Positions 17,065 to 25,973 of a DNA stretch of 64,000 nt are shown piece after piece. The position numbers were made by a program, and so were the translations under genes. Within the stretch, counting starts at the first letter, position 1. Every line of letters starts with the position of its first letter. The notes below the pieces were generated by a model. That model did not search any database. It had not been told where the DNA came from and worked only from the letters and a program-made list of their open reading frames with translations. The stretch lies in the NCBI GenBank assembly GCA_004555205.1, contig SFIY01000007.1, forward strand, positions 62,001-126,000. Direction: 5' to 3'. Source of the stretch: Clostridiales bacterium. Lineage in GTDB: Bacteria; Bacillota; Clostridia; Oscillospirales; Oscillospiraceae.

Positions 17065-17789
17065 TGATGTTCCAATGGAGCGAGGATATGGTGCGCTTTA
17101 TGCGCCAGGCCAGCGAGTACGGCGACTATCACCGGCGCTTGGCCGACTGGATGCGTCCCGACCTGCACAAGCGCGACCGCCTCTGCGACGCCGGCTGCGG
17201 TCTGGGTTATCTGAGTCTGGCCCTTGCGCCTTATGTACAGCATATCACGGCAGCGGACCGCAACGGTGACGCGCTGGCAGTGCTGCGCGAAAACTGCGCC
17301 TCGCGCGGCATTGACAATATTGACATCCGCTGCGGCGATCTGTTTTCCATGCCGCCCGACACGGCCTATGACGCCATGGTGTTCTGCTTTTTCGGGCGGA
17401 TGGAGGAGATTGCCGCCATCGCCAAGGCCCAGTGCCGCGGCACGGTATTTGCCTTCAAGAAAAACTACACCACCCACCGTTTCTCCGTAGGCAGCCACGC
17501 CACGGGAAGCGACAGCTTCACCACAGCCAAAGCGTGGCTGAGTGCCCGCGGCGTCCCCTTTACGGCGCAGGAGATGGCGCTGGAATTAGGGCAGCCCTTT
17601 CGTTCATGGGAGAGCGCACGGCGCTTTTTTGAGATCTACAGCCGCGACGAGGACAAGTCCGTCATTACCGACGCCTTTTTGCGCAGTAAGCTGGTCGAAA
17701 CAGGCCGGGCGGATTTTCCCCTGTACATGCCCCATCAGCGGCCGGTAGGTTGTCTGAAATTCTCCGTCGAGGATTTACCAAAAACATAA
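17064..17789 (+). CDS. Class I SAM-dependent methyltransferase in importer operon
   Basis: A 241-residue Rossmann methyltransferase with motif I LCDAGCGLGYLSLALAP near residue 40, an acidic AADRNGDALAVL at the end of strand 2, and DIRCGDLF. The C-terminal part is not family-specific to me. It lies between the ATPase and the binding protein, so it belongs to the transport operon. It may modify the imported compound or a carrier. The start may be 17061 (GTG), 17064 or 17067. Confidence 0.8.
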   Translation: MMFQWSEDMVRFMRQASEYGDYHRRLADWMRPDLHKRDRLCDAGCGLGYLSLALAPYVQHITAADRNGDALAVLRENCASRGIDNIDIRCGDLFSMPPDTAYDAMVFCFFGRMEEIAAIAKAQCRGTVFAFKKNYTTHRFSVGSHATGSDSFTTAKAWLSARGVPFTAQEMALELGQPFRSWESARRFFEIYSRDEDKSVITDAFLRSKLVETGRADFPLYMPHQRPVGCLKFSVEDLPKT

Positions 17790-17806
17790 AACAAGGAGGA
17801 AGACAG

Positions 17807-18874
17807 ATGAAAGTAAAAAAATGGCTTGCGATGCTGCTGGCCGTCGTCATGGTGCTGAGTCTGGCAGCCTGCGGCGCACAGAGCAACCCGCAGACAGATG
17901 ACACGACCCGCGTGTTTACCGACTCGGTGGGCCGCGAGGTAGAGGTGCCTGCACAGATCGACAAGGTGGCGCTCAGCGGCCCCATGGCACAGATCGTGCT
18001 GTTTGCGCTCTGCCCCGATAAGCTGGTGGGCGTGTCCAACGCATGGAGCACCGAAGCCGAGCAGTATTTGGACGAGAAATACTTTACTATGCCTGAAATC
18101 GGTCAGCTTTACGGCGGCAAGGGTGAGCTGAATCCGGAAACGCTGCTCCAGAGCGGCGCACAGATCGTCATTGATGTGGGTGAGCCCAAGGGCAGCATTG
18201 CCGAGGACCTGGACGCTCTGCAGGAGCAAACCGGCATCCCCTTTGTTCACATCACCGCTACCACGGAAACCACCGGCGATGCCTACCGTATGTTGGGCGA
18301 CCTGCTGAATATGAAGGATGAGGCAGAGACGCTGGCCGCCTACTGCGAGAAGGTCTATGACCGCACCGTGTCCATTGCGGGCAGCGTGGAAAAGGCCAAT
18401 GTGCTGTATGTCACCGGCGACATGGGGCAGAATGTGATCGCCGCCGGTTCCTACCATGCGGAGATTCTGGACCTTCTGACCAACAATCTGGCCGTGGTGG
18501 ATGAGCCGTCCTCCAAGGGCACCGGCAACGAGGTCAGCATGGAGCAGATCCTGACCTGGGACCCCGATGTGGTCATCTTCGCCCCGGAGAGCATCTATGA
18601 CACCGTGGCTGACGACGCCGCATGGCAGAGCGTCACCGCCATCAAAAACGGTGCCTACTACGAGGTGCCCTTCGTCCCCTATAACTGGATGGGCTTCCCT
18701 CCCTCCGTGCAGCGCTATCTGGGCATGATGTGGCTGAGCAAGGTCCTCTATCCCGATGCCACGGCAGAGTACGACCTGTTCAGCGATGTGCAGGAGTACT
18801 ATAAGCTGTTCTACCACTGCGATCTGACGCAGGCGCAGTATGACGCGCTGGTGGCCAACTCTCTGGGTAAATAA
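17807..18874 (+). CDS. Fe/B12/oxyanion-type substrate-binding lipoprotein
   Basis: A 355-residue PF01497-type binding protein. The signal peptide ends in lipobox SLAAC (Cys22), and the mature part has two lobes linked by a helix. FTDSVGREVEVP opens the mature domain as in BtuF/FepB relatives, and YNWMGFPPSVQRYLGMMWL near the C-terminus occurs in a branch that includes archaeal and clostridial proteins of unsettled ligand. The ATG at 17807 has AAGGAGG upstream. It delivers ligand to the permease at 15272. Confidence 0.88.
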   Translation: MKVKKWLAMLLAVVMVLSLAACGAQSNPQTDDTTRVFTDSVGREVEVPAQIDKVALSGPMAQIVLFALCPDKLVGVSNAWSTEAEQYLDEKYFTMPEIGQLYGGKGELNPETLLQSGAQIVIDVGEPKGSIAEDLDALQEQTGIPFVHITATTETTGDAYRMLGDLLNMKDEAETLAAYCEKVYDRTVSIAGSVEKANVLYVTGDMGQNVIAAGSYHAEILDLLTNNLAVVDEPSSKGTGNEVSMEQILTWDPDVVIFAPESIYDTVADDAAWQSVTAIKNGAYYEVPFVPYNWMGFPPSVQRYLGMMWLSKVLYPDATAEYDLFSDVQEYYKLFYHCDLTQAQYDALVANSLGK

Positions 18875-18887
18875 ACAAAAACCGGCA

Positions 18888-18914
18888 CCGTCATGGGCTT
18901 TTCGCCCATGACGG
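18888..18914 (+). terminator. Hairpin after the binding-protein gene
   Basis: Perfect 11-bp stem CCGTCATGGGC/GCCCATGACGG with a TTTTC loop. The T-run behind it is interrupted, so termination may be partial and allow read-through into xdhC. Confidence 0.65.
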
Positions 18915-18916
18915 AC

Positions 18917-18946
18917 TTGCCGTCTCTGTTGCTTTTGTGCTATGAT
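18917..18946 (+). promoter_or_regulatory. Possible xdhC promoter
   Basis: TTGCCG (18917-18922), 18-base spacer, TATGAT (18941-18946), 19 bases before the xdhC ATG. Confidence 0.45.
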
Positions 18947-18964
18947 AAAAAAGAGGTGTTTGCC

Positions 18965-19933
18965 ATGCAGTCGATTTTTGCAAAATTACTATATGAAACG
19001 GAAAAACAGCACGACACCGTGCTGGTGACGATCGTCCGCGAGTCCGGATCCACGCCGCGCGGTATCGGCGCGCAGATGCTGGTGAGCAGGAGCGGTGCGC
19101 AGGTGGGCACCATCGGCGGCGGCAATGTAGAAAATCTGGCCATCCTGCACGCCCAGGAGCTGATCGGACAGCAGCGCAGCGATGTCCATGAATACAAGCT
19201 GCACAAAAATGATGCCGAGGATATCGGCATGGTCTGCGGCGGTGATGTGACGGTGCTGTTCAGCTTTATCTCCGCCGCGGACAGCCGGTGGACGGATACG
19301 GCCTCTTTGGTGCTTGAGCGCATTGCCCGGCGCGAGGAGGGCATTCTGGTGCTGCCGCTTGACGGCAGTGCCGCCTATATCAGCGATACGCAGCCTGACG
19401 GAGAGGTATTCAGCCTGCCGCTGTCCATCGGTGAGCGCGCCATCCTGTTCGGCGCGGGGCACTGCTCGTTGGCTTTGGCGCCGATCCTGCAATCGGTGGG
19501 CTTCCGCGTCACGGTGTTTGACAACCGCAGCGATTTGGTGACAAAGGCGCGTTTTCCCGGCGCAGATGCCTTGATCTGCGGCGATTTTGAGAAGATCGGT
19601 GACCATTTGACCGTAGGTGCGGGCGACTATGTGGTGGTGATGACCAGCGGCCACAGCTTTGACTTTCAGGTGCAGGAGCAGGTGCTCCGTCATCCCTTTG
19701 CCTATGTAGGCGTGATCGGCTCGCGCCACAAGACCGCCTCCGTCAACGCAAGGCTGCGTGAGGCAGGGGTGGACGAAGCGGCTATTTCCGCCATCCATAC
19801 ACCGGTAGGCATGGCGATCAAAGCGGTGACGCCGGAGGAGATCGCCGTATCCATTGCCGGCGAAATGATCTATGAGCGCGCGCTGCGGCGCGAAAATGCA
19901 GGGATTCACCTGCGGGGCTGCCCCATGCACTGA
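18965..19933 (+). CDS. xdhC: XdhC/CoxI-family molybdenum hydroxylase maturation protein
   Basis: A 322-residue XdhC-like protein. XdhC relatives hold molybdenum cofactor, promote its sulfuration and insert it in xanthine-dehydrogenase-type enzymes. Seen here: VRESGSTPRGIGAQMLV and GTIGGGNVE in the N-terminal part, and a C-terminal Rossmann region ILFGAGHCSLALAP with GVIGSRHK. The ATG at 18965 has a GAGGTG site. No molybdenum hydroxylase subunits lie in the window, so the client enzyme is elsewhere. Convergent with the aminotransferase gene across a shared terminator. Confidence 0.9.
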   Translation: MQSIFAKLLYETEKQHDTVLVTIVRESGSTPRGIGAQMLVSRSGAQVGTIGGGNVENLAILHAQELIGQQRSDVHEYKLHKNDAEDIGMVCGGDVTVLFSFISAADSRWTDTASLVLERIARREEGILVLPLDGSAAYISDTQPDGEVFSLPLSIGERAILFGAGHCSLALAPILQSVGFRVTVFDNRSDLVTKARFPGADALICGDFEKIGDHLTVGAGDYVVVMTSGHSFDFQVQEQVLRHPFAYVGVIGSRHKTASVNARLREAGVDEAAISAIHTPVGMAIKAVTPEEIAVSIAGEMIYERALRRENAGIHLRGCPMH

Positions 19934-19948
19934 TACCGTTTTATTGCA

Positions 19949-19986
19949 AAAAAAGCAAGGCGAGGTGTCCCTCGCCTTGCTTTTTT
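19949..19986. terminator. Bidirectional terminator between xdhC and the aminotransferase
   Basis: A-run, stem GCAAGGCGAGG/CCTCGCCTTGC with a 3-base loop, then a T-run. Symmetric, so it can stop both convergent transcripts. Confidence 0.9.
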
Positions 19987-21124
19987 ATTCGGCAGCCAGC
20001 TCGCGAATGGCTCGAATCGCGGTATCAATCTCCTGCTCCGTATTAAACCAGGAGAAGCTGAAACGCACGGCGCCCTGCTGCACCGTGCCCAGCGCCTGAT
20101 GCATACGCGGGGCACAGTGGGCGCCGGGCCGCGTGGCAATGCCGTACTCCTCCGACAGGGCATCGGACACCGCGCCGGACTCATAATCGCCGATATTCAG
20201 CGTCACGATCGCCATGCGCCGGCGTGAAAAGTCGCCGTAAACGGTGACGCCCGGCACCTCCTTCACCCCCTCGTAAAAGCGGCGCATGAGGGCCGTTTCC
20301 CGGTCATGAATGGCGCCGACGCCCACCTGAGCGATAAAGTCCAGCGCCGCCGACAGACCGGCGATCCCGTGACCGTTCAGCGTCCCCGCCTCCAGACAGG
20401 TGGGCATCTGGGTGGGATGGGTACGGCTGTAGCTCTGCACGCCGCTGCCGCCCACCTTCCAGTGGCGCAGCGTCAAGCCCTCACGCACGCACAATCCGCC
20501 CGTTCCCTGCGGGCCCATCAAGCCCTTATGACCGGTAAAGCACAGCACATCGATGCCCAGTGCTGTCATGTCGATGGGGTAGGCCCCTGCCGTCTGCGCC
20601 GCATCCACGATCAGCAGCACATCGTGTGCCTTGGCCACAGCGCTCACACGCGCCAGGTCGGTCAGATTGCCCGTCAAATTGGACGCATGGGTACAGACAA
20701 TGGCCCGTGTATGGGGCTGCATCAGGCGTTCAAAGGCGTTGTAGTCCAGATTCCCCTGCCTGTCCGCAGGCACAAAGCTCACTTCCACGCCCTGTTCATC
20801 CGCCAAACGGTACAGCGGACGCAGCACGCTGTTATGCTCGCAGTCGGTGGTGATCACATGGTCGCCCCGTCCGATCAGGCCGTTGACGGCGATGTTCAGC
20901 GCCTCGGTGACATTGGCTGTAAACGCCACACGGTCGGCCCGGGGACAGCCAAAGAGCTTCGCCAGCTTCACGCGGGTATCATATACGGTATGAGAGGCCG
21001 CCATACTGCCTGCGTGGGTGCCCCGGGCGCTGTTGCCCATGGACTGCAGCGCATCGGCAACGGCCTTGACCACCTGCGGCGGCTTATGCAGCGTGGTGGC
21101 GGCATTATCCAGATAAATCATCAT
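19985..21124 (-). CDS. Class V aminotransferase, cysteine desulfurase-like (selenium cluster type)
   Basis: A 379-residue PLP enzyme of the NifS/Csd fold. It shows IYLDNAATTLHKPP at the start, TDCEHNSVLRPLY, the PLP-lysine motif CFTGHKGLMGPQGTGG and RPGAHCAPRMH, where the cysteine stands in the active-loop position. The short loop is closer to the EF2568-type family (TIGR01977) found beside YedF and SelD than to IscS. It probably mobilises sulfur or selenium for the cofactor. It is read after DUF3343 and YedF in one leftward operon. Confidence 0.87.
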   Translation of the reverse strand: MMIYLDNAATTLHKPPQVVKAVADALQSMGNSARGTHAGSMAASHTVYDTRVKLAKLFGCPRADRVAFTANVTEALNIAVNGLIGRGDHVITTDCEHNSVLRPLYRLADEQGVEVSFVPADRQGNLDYNAFERLMQPHTRAIVCTHASNLTGNLTDLARVSAVAKAHDVLLIVDAAQTAGAYPIDMTALGIDVLCFTGHKGLMGPQGTGGLCVREGLTLRHWKVGGSGVQSYSRTHPTQMPTCLEAGTLNGHGIAGLSAALDFIAQVGVGAIHDRETALMRRFYEGVKEVPGVTVYGDFSRRRMAIVTLNIGDYESGAVSDALSEEYGIATRPGAHCAPRMHQALGTVQQGAVRFSFSWFNTEQEIDTAIRAIRELAAE

Positions 21125-21131
21125 TCGCTCC

Positions 21132-21371
21132 TCAAATCAACATTTCATAGACGCCCTCGCAGCGCAATCGGGCGGCTTTTACCGCACTGTCGACATTCTC
21201 CCGCTGTGATGACGGCGCACTCCAGCACATGCCGCAGCCTGCCGAGATCGCCGACGGCACGGGGATCAGCCGTCCTGCCACATCGTGTGACAGGCAGTAC
21301 GATTCCATGGCCATGGCGTCGGTGGTGGTGGAAAATGTGACAATCACGCGAAATTCCCTCTGCCGCATCAT
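21132..21371 (-). CDS. DUF3343 protein, second copy
   Basis: A 79-residue DUF3343 protein: FRVIVTFSTTTDAMAMESYC at the start, then SAGCGMCWSAP with two cysteines where the first copy has one. The ATG overlaps the yedF stop region (21371), so the two are coupled. It probably serves as a Se/S carrier in the same pathway. The two copies differ clearly and are not a recent duplication. Confidence 0.85.
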   Translation of the reverse strand: MMRQREFRVIVTFSTTTDAMAMESYCLSHDVAGRLIPVPSAISAGCGMCWSAPSSQRENVDSAVKAARLRCEGVYEMLI

Positions 21372-21973
21372 CAGGGCTTAATGACCTTGCCGGCCTTGGA
21401 CAGCTTCTCCACAATGCTGTACATATTGGTCACACCGCCCACGGCCAGCTTATCCTTCAGGCCGTAGAAATCCAAACAGGTGCCGCAGGTCAGGATCTCC
21501 ACGCCCTGTGCCTCCATGGCCTTCAGGTCCTCCAGCGATACGGAGCCCTCGGTGGGGATCGATGCCCCGCCGTTATAGAACAGGACGGCTGCGGGCAGCA
21601 CCTCCTGCTGGGACAGGGCGTAAATAAAGCCCTTCATCAGCGTCTTGCCCAATACATCGTCGCCCACACCCATGGCCGCCGAGCCAATGGCCACCACGGT
21701 ATCGCCGCCCATGGGCGCACAGCAGGACGGTACCGCCTCTGCCGCCAATGCGCCATTGACAGCCGCCGTGATGACAAAATGCTTCTCACCCTGCTGCTCG
21801 CTCTTTGCTTCCAGGCCCTTGCCTGTCACCATGCGCAGCACATTCTGCACGGCGATCTCGTTGTCCACATGGACCTCCAACATACCCTCCTGCATCTCCT
21901 GCAGCGCTTTCGTGGCCTTTACCACAGGCATGGGGCACTGTTCGCCCCGTGCATCAACAACCACTTTAGACAT
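21371..21973 (-). CDS. yedF: Selenium metabolism protein YedF
   Basis: A 200-residue protein in two parts. Residues 1-75 are a TusA-like domain with VDARGEQCPMPVV (Cys12 in the CPxP motif). Residues about 95-200 are a DsrE-like domain with GDDVLGKTLMKGFIYALSQ and ILTCGTCLDFYGL. This fusion defines YedF, a marker of selenium use in genomes with SelD. It is the first gene of the leftward operon, divergent from selD across overlapping promoters. Confidence 0.93.
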   Translation of the reverse strand: MSKVVVDARGEQCPMPVVKATKALQEMQEGMLEVHVDNEIAVQNVLRMVTGKGLEAKSEQQGEKHFVITAAVNGALAAEAVPSCCAPMGGDTVVAIGSAAMGVGDDVLGKTLMKGFIYALSQQEVLPAAVLFYNGGASIPTEGSVSLEDLKAMEAQGVEILTCGTCLDFYGLKDKLAVGGVTNMYSIVEKLSKAGKVIKP

Positions 21974-22034
21974 ATTTTACCCCCTCCGGCGAAAAATTTT
22001 TGCATTTTGCTATTCTCAAACAAAAATAACGGTG

Positions 22035-22068
22035 CTATAATTATAGACGCTGCAAGGCACAATTGCAA
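22035..22068. promoter_or_regulatory. Overlapping divergent promoters of yedF and selD
   Basis: A perfect palindrome CTATAATTATAG (22035-22046) supplies -10 elements in both directions. Rightward: TATAAT at 22036-22041 with an extended TGC, for selD. Leftward: TATAAT at 22040-22045 with TTGCAA (22063-22068) at 17 bases, for yedF. Polymerase cannot occupy both at once. Confidence 0.65.
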
Positions 22069-22099
22069 GTCGATTTTCTGGCGATATAAGGAGGCCTTT

Positions 22100-23137
22100 A
22101 TGAATAACGAGATCAAATTGACGAAGCTGGCCAACTGCGCCGGCTGCGGCGCCAAGGTGGGAGCCGGTGTACTGTCCCAGTTATTGGAGGGCATCCGTGT
22201 CCACAGTGACCCCAACCTGCTGGTGGGCTTTGACAAGAGCGACGACGCCTCGGTCTATCGCATCAGCGATGAGCTGGCGCTGGTGCAGACGGTGGATTTC
22301 TTCCCGCCCATTGCCGATGACCCCTATACTTTCGGCGCCATTGCCGCCACCAACGCGCTGTCGGATGTATATGCCATGGGCGGCGAGCCGAAGCTGGCGC
22401 TGAACATCATGGCCGTCCCTGCGGATATGCCGAAGGAGGTCGTGCACGAGATCCTGCGCGGCGGCTACGATAAGGTGTATGAAGCAGGCGCGCTGATCAC
22501 CGGCGGGCACAGTATTCTTGACCCCGAACCGAAATACGGACTGGCCGTCACCGGCTTTGTGCATCCCGACAGGGTGCTGACCAACAGCGGCGCCAGACCC
22601 GGTGATGTGCTGCTGTTCACCAAGCCCATCGGCATCGGCATCCTCACCACCGCCGCCAAGGCGGAGCTGGCAGACGAGGCCACCATGGCCAAGGCTCTCA
22701 GGCTGATGACCACCCTCAATAAATCCGCCCGGGATGCCATGGTCAAATACCGCGTCCACGCCTGCACCGATGTGACCGGCTTCGGTCTGTTGGGCCACAC
22801 CTGCGAAATGGCCCAGGGCAGCGATGTGCAGATTACGCTGCGCACCGGAGATATGGACCTGATCGGCGAGTCGCTGGAATTTGCCCGTATGGGTCTGCTG
22901 CCCGAGGGTATGTACCGCAACCGCCAGTTTGCCGAAAAGTATGTGGACGGCGGCGCGGTGGAACTGGCCGTACAGGATATGCTGTACGACCCCCAGACCT
23001 CCGGCGGTTTGCTGATCGCCGTAGACCCCGACGATGCACCGGCACTGTTTGCCGAGCTGCAGTCCTGCGTACCCTCCGCCCAGTGTCTGGGCACCGTGGA
23101 GGAATACAAAGGCGGCGCGCGGATCTATTTGCAATAA
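22100..23137 (+). CDS. selD: Selenide, water dikinase SelD
   Basis: A 345-residue enzyme that makes selenophosphate from selenide and ATP. The glycine-rich N-terminus reads KLANCAGCGAKVG; Cys16 and Lys19 match the catalytic Cys/Lys of SelD, so this is a cysteine form and not a selenoprotein. ATP-binding segments GFDKSDDASVY, VQTVDFFPPIADDPYTFG and DVTGFGLLGH are present. The ATG at 22100 follows AAGGAGG. No selA, selB or selC is in the window; together with YedF, YedE and XdhC this suggests use in labile selenium cofactors of molybdenum hydroxylases. Confidence 0.95.
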   Translation: MNNEIKLTKLANCAGCGAKVGAGVLSQLLEGIRVHSDPNLLVGFDKSDDASVYRISDELALVQTVDFFPPIADDPYTFGAIAATNALSDVYAMGGEPKLALNIMAVPADMPKEVVHEILRGGYDKVYEAGALITGGHSILDPEPKYGLAVTGFVHPDRVLTNSGARPGDVLLFTKPIGIGILTTAAKAELADEATMAKALRLMTTLNKSARDAMVKYRVHACTDVTGFGLLGHTCEMAQGSDVQITLRTGDMDLIGESLEFARMGLLPEGMYRNRQFAEKYVDGGAVELAVQDMLYDPQTSGGLLIAVDPDDAPALFAELQSCVPSAQCLGTVEEYKGGARIYLQ

Positions 23138-23153
23138 AATACGCATACAATAT

Positions 23154-23197
23154 GGGGGAATCGCCTATATATCAGGAGATTCCCTCATAGCTTTTTT
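23154..23197 (+). terminator. selD terminator
   Basis: Stem GGGAATC (23156-23162) with GATTCCC (23178-23184), followed five bases later by six T residues. Confidence 0.65.
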
Positions 23198-23241
23198 GTG
23201 TAATTTGGGAAAAAATCAGGGGCATTTTGTCGAAAAAATAT

Positions 23242-23259
23242 AGCAATCCGTCGATTGCT
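23242..23259. promoter_or_regulatory. Inverted repeat in acyltransferase promoter region
   Basis: AGCAATC/GATTGCT with a 4-base spacer, directly before a TATACT -10-like box at 23263-23268. Possible operator or leader hairpin of the acyltransferase gene. Confidence 0.4.
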
Positions 23260-23340
23260 GTGTTATACTTAGATAATGTCGCCGAACCAATCGGTGAAAG
23301 CGCTGTTTTTAAGCCATTACTCCCCACAGGAGGTTCCACG

Positions 23341-24555
23341 ATGAAAAAGCGGGAAGCCTGGATCAAGCCCCGGCACAAGGTTGTGACGGCCCTGATCCGC
23401 CCCATTGTTGCGCTGATCGCCGTCTTAAGATACCATGTTAAGATCGACCGTTTTAACGAACAAGGCAGCCGCAACTGGCTGATCCTATCCAATCATCAAA
23501 CGGATTTTGACCAGTTCTTTGTCAGTCTGGCGTTCAAGAATCCCGTATACTATGTTGCTCTGGAGGACCTTTTTTCCAACGGCTTTATTTCCCGGGTCAT
23601 TTCGTGGTTGGTGGCGCCCATTCCGTTTATGAAAGCCTCCGCCGACGCCAGATCTGTCATGACATGCTTCCGCGTTGCCAGAGAGGGCGGAAACATCGCC
23701 ATATTCCCCGAGGGCAACCGCACCTACAGCGGCAGGACCTGTTATATCAATCCCTCCATTGCCTCGCTGGCGAAAAAGCTGGGCTTGCCCATTGCCATTT
23801 TCAGAATCGAGGGCGGCTACGGCGTCAAACCCCGTTGGGCTGTCAAGGGCCGCAGGGGCCGCATGAGGGCCTATGTGCGCCGCGTGATCGAGCCGGAAGA
23901 ATACAAAAGTCTGAGCAAAGAAGAGCTGTATGAGCTGCTCTGCCGGGAGCTGTGGGTAGACGAAGCGGCGGACACCGGCCTGTATCCCTGCAGGACATCT
24001 GCCGAGGCGCTGGAGCGGGTGCTGTACATCTGTCCCGACTGCGGCCCCAGCGAATTTACCTCCCACGGCGACAGTTTGCGGTGCAAACACTGCGGCAGAC
24101 AGTACAGATACTTACCGAACAAGCAGCTTAAAGCGGTGGACGGCGAAACGCCCTTCCGCTATGTAGCCGACTGGTACGATTATCAGGAATCTTATGTCAG
24201 AGCGATGGACCTTTCGCCCTATGTGGCTATGCCCCTGTATCGGGAGACGGCCGATCTGTCCGAAGTCATCGTATACGACAGAAAGCACCTTTTGAAATCA
24301 CAGGCACCAATCGGTTTGTTTGCCGACCGTCTGGAGATCGGCAGCGGACAGGACATGACGGTTTTGGCCTATGACGACATCAAGGCCATGGCCTGCATTG
24401 GCGGCCACAAGCTGAATATTTTTTATAAAGACCGTATTTATCAGTTGAAGGGCGACAGGAGTTTCAACGCCCTGAAATACTGCCATATCTACTATCACGC
24501 GAAATACGACAAGGAAGGACATACAGATGGAGCATTTCAATTTTTGGGACTCTGA
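23341..24555 (+). CDS. PlsC-like acyltransferase with zinc ribbon
   Basis: A 404-residue protein. Residues about 30-220 are a 1-acylglycerol-3-phosphate acyltransferase-type domain with SNHQTDFDQ (HX4D catalytic pair) and FPEGNRTYSG (substrate phosphate contact). Residues about 235-260 hold a zinc-ribbon pattern CPDCG...CKHCG, and the C-terminal 130 residues form an unfamiliar beta-rich domain. It may acylate lipid intermediates at the membrane. The ATG at 23341 has CAGGAGG upstream. Its 3' end overlaps the symporter gene by 29 bp. Confidence 0.82.
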   Translation: MKKREAWIKPRHKVVTALIRPIVALIAVLRYHVKIDRFNEQGSRNWLILSNHQTDFDQFFVSLAFKNPVYYVALEDLFSNGFISRVISWLVAPIPFMKASADARSVMTCFRVAREGGNIAIFPEGNRTYSGRTCYINPSIASLAKKLGLPIAIFRIEGGYGVKPRWAVKGRRGRMRAYVRRVIEPEEYKSLSKEELYELLCRELWVDEAADTGLYPCRTSAEALERVLYICPDCGPSEFTSHGDSLRCKHCGRQYRYLPNKQLKAVDGETPFRYVADWYDYQESYVRAMDLSPYVAMPLYRETADLSEVIVYDRKHLLKSQAPIGLFADRLEIGSGQDMTVLAYDDIKAMACIGGHKLNIFYKDRIYQLKGDRSFNALKYCHIYYHAKYDKEGHTDGAFQFLGL

Positions 24556-25927
24556 GGTATGGGGAGTTATCAATCTTCTCGCCGTACTGATGGGCAGCCT
24601 GCTGGCAGCCAATTCGCTTAAAAAGCTGATCCCCGCACTGAAGCGGTCACTGATCCCCTCCTCCGTGCTGGGCGGCTTGCTGCTGCTGATCGCAGCGGTG
24701 ATTTATGAATCGATTACCGGCGACAATCTGTTCAATACCAGCTTCTTCGGCGGCAGCGGTGCAGGCGTACTGGAAGTGATTACTTACCACGGCCTGGCCT
24801 TAGGCTTTATTGCCACCACCTTAAAGCCCTCCGGCAGCAAATTCGACAAGCATAGAAGCCGCGAGATCTTTGATACCGGCGTCACCACGGTGGCCACCTA
24901 CCTGCTGCAGGGCATTCTGGGTCTGGGCATTACCGTGATTGCCGCGCTGATTGTCAAGGACCTGTTCGCTGCGGCAGGTGTGATCCTGCCCTTCGGTTTC
25001 GGTCAGGGCACCGGTCAGGCACTGAACTACGGCAACATCTACGAGCAGGAATACGGCTTTGTGGGCGGCAGAAGCTTCGGCCTGACCATCGCCGCGCTGG
25101 GCTTCCTCAGCGCCAGTATCGGCGGTGTCATCCATCTGAACATCCTGCGCAGGAAGGGCATGAAGTACGACTGGTGCCGTGAGGATGAGCATGGTGAAGC
25201 CCTCAGCCTGCAGGAGATTCAGGGCAAAGATGAGATCCCCATGAACGGCAGTATCGACAAGCTGACCATGCAGTTGGTGCTGATCTGTCTGGGTTATTTG
25301 ATGGCCTACGGCATGATGGCCATTCTGGGCAATCTTGTCGGGTCTCTGAAATCCATTCTCTTCGGCTTCAACTTCCTGCTGGGCGTGATTGCCGCGGCCC
25401 TGATTAAGGGGATCAACAACTTCCTCATGAAGAAGAAAATCGTGCATCGCCAGCATATCAGCGCCTTTTTGATGACGCGCCTGAGCGGTTTCTTCTTCGA
25501 TGTGATGATCGTGGCAGGCGTGGCCGCCATCCGCATCAATGTGCTCAGCAACTATTGGCCCATCATCATTGTGCTGGGTCTGGTGGGTGCCTTTTCCACC
25601 TATTTCTATACCTATTATACCGCCAAAACACTGTTCCCTGCTTACGCGCAGGAGCAGTTCATGGTGACCTACGGCATGCTGACCGGCACCGCCAGCACCG
25701 GCATCGTCCTGCTGCGCGAGCTGGATCCCGATTTTAAGACGCCGGCCTCGGAAAACCTGGTCTATCAGAACTTCCCGGCCATGGTGTTCGGCTTCCCCAT
25801 GATGCTGCTGGCCGCCGTTGCGCCGGTAAAGCCCATCATGACGCTGCTCATTATGGTGGGTTTCTTCGCCGCCATGAATCTGATCCTGTTCAGAAGCAAG
25901 ATCTTTAAGAAAAAGAATAAATCCTGA
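24527..25927 (+). CDS. Sodium:glutamate symporter (GltS family)
   Basis: A 466-residue membrane protein of about 11-12 segments with GltS-type features: FGFGQGTGQALNYGNIYE and MVTYGMLTGTASTGIVLLRELD, which correspond to the two pore-forming loops of the family. It probably takes up glutamate with sodium, although this clostridial branch is not characterised. The start at 24527 lies inside the acyltransferase gene and has AAGGAAGG upstream, so it is probably translated by coupling. Confidence 0.85.
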   Translation: MEHFNFWDSEVWGVINLLAVLMGSLLAANSLKKLIPALKRSLIPSSVLGGLLLLIAAVIYESITGDNLFNTSFFGGSGAGVLEVITYHGLALGFIATTLKPSGSKFDKHRSREIFDTGVTTVATYLLQGILGLGITVIAALIVKDLFAAAGVILPFGFGQGTGQALNYGNIYEQEYGFVGGRSFGLTIAALGFLSASIGGVIHLNILRRKGMKYDWCREDEHGEALSLQEIQGKDEIPMNGSIDKLTMQLVLICLGYLMAYGMMAILGNLVGSLKSILFGFNFLLGVIAAALIKGINNFLMKKKIVHRQHISAFLMTRLSGFFFDVMIVAGVAAIRINVLSNYWPIIIVLGLVGAFSTYFYTYYTAKTLFPAYAQEQFMVTYGMLTGTASTGIVLLRELDPDFKTPASENLVYQNFPAMVFGFPMMLLAAVAPVKPIMTLLIMVGFFAAMNLILFRSKIFKKKNKS

Positions 25928-25930
25928 ATA

Positions 25931-25972
25931 AAAAAATCTCCTGCGGCAGGTTACTGCCGCAGGAGATTTTTT
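25931..25972. terminator. Symmetric terminator after gltS-like gene
   Basis: Perfect 19-bp stem including A-run and T-run arms (25931-25949 with 25954-25972) and a GTTA loop. Confidence 0.92.
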
Positions 25973-25973
25973 G

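Noticed and set aside
22100..22160. Selenocysteine (TGA) codon in selD
   Set aside because: The catalytic position is an ordinary cysteine codon, TGC.
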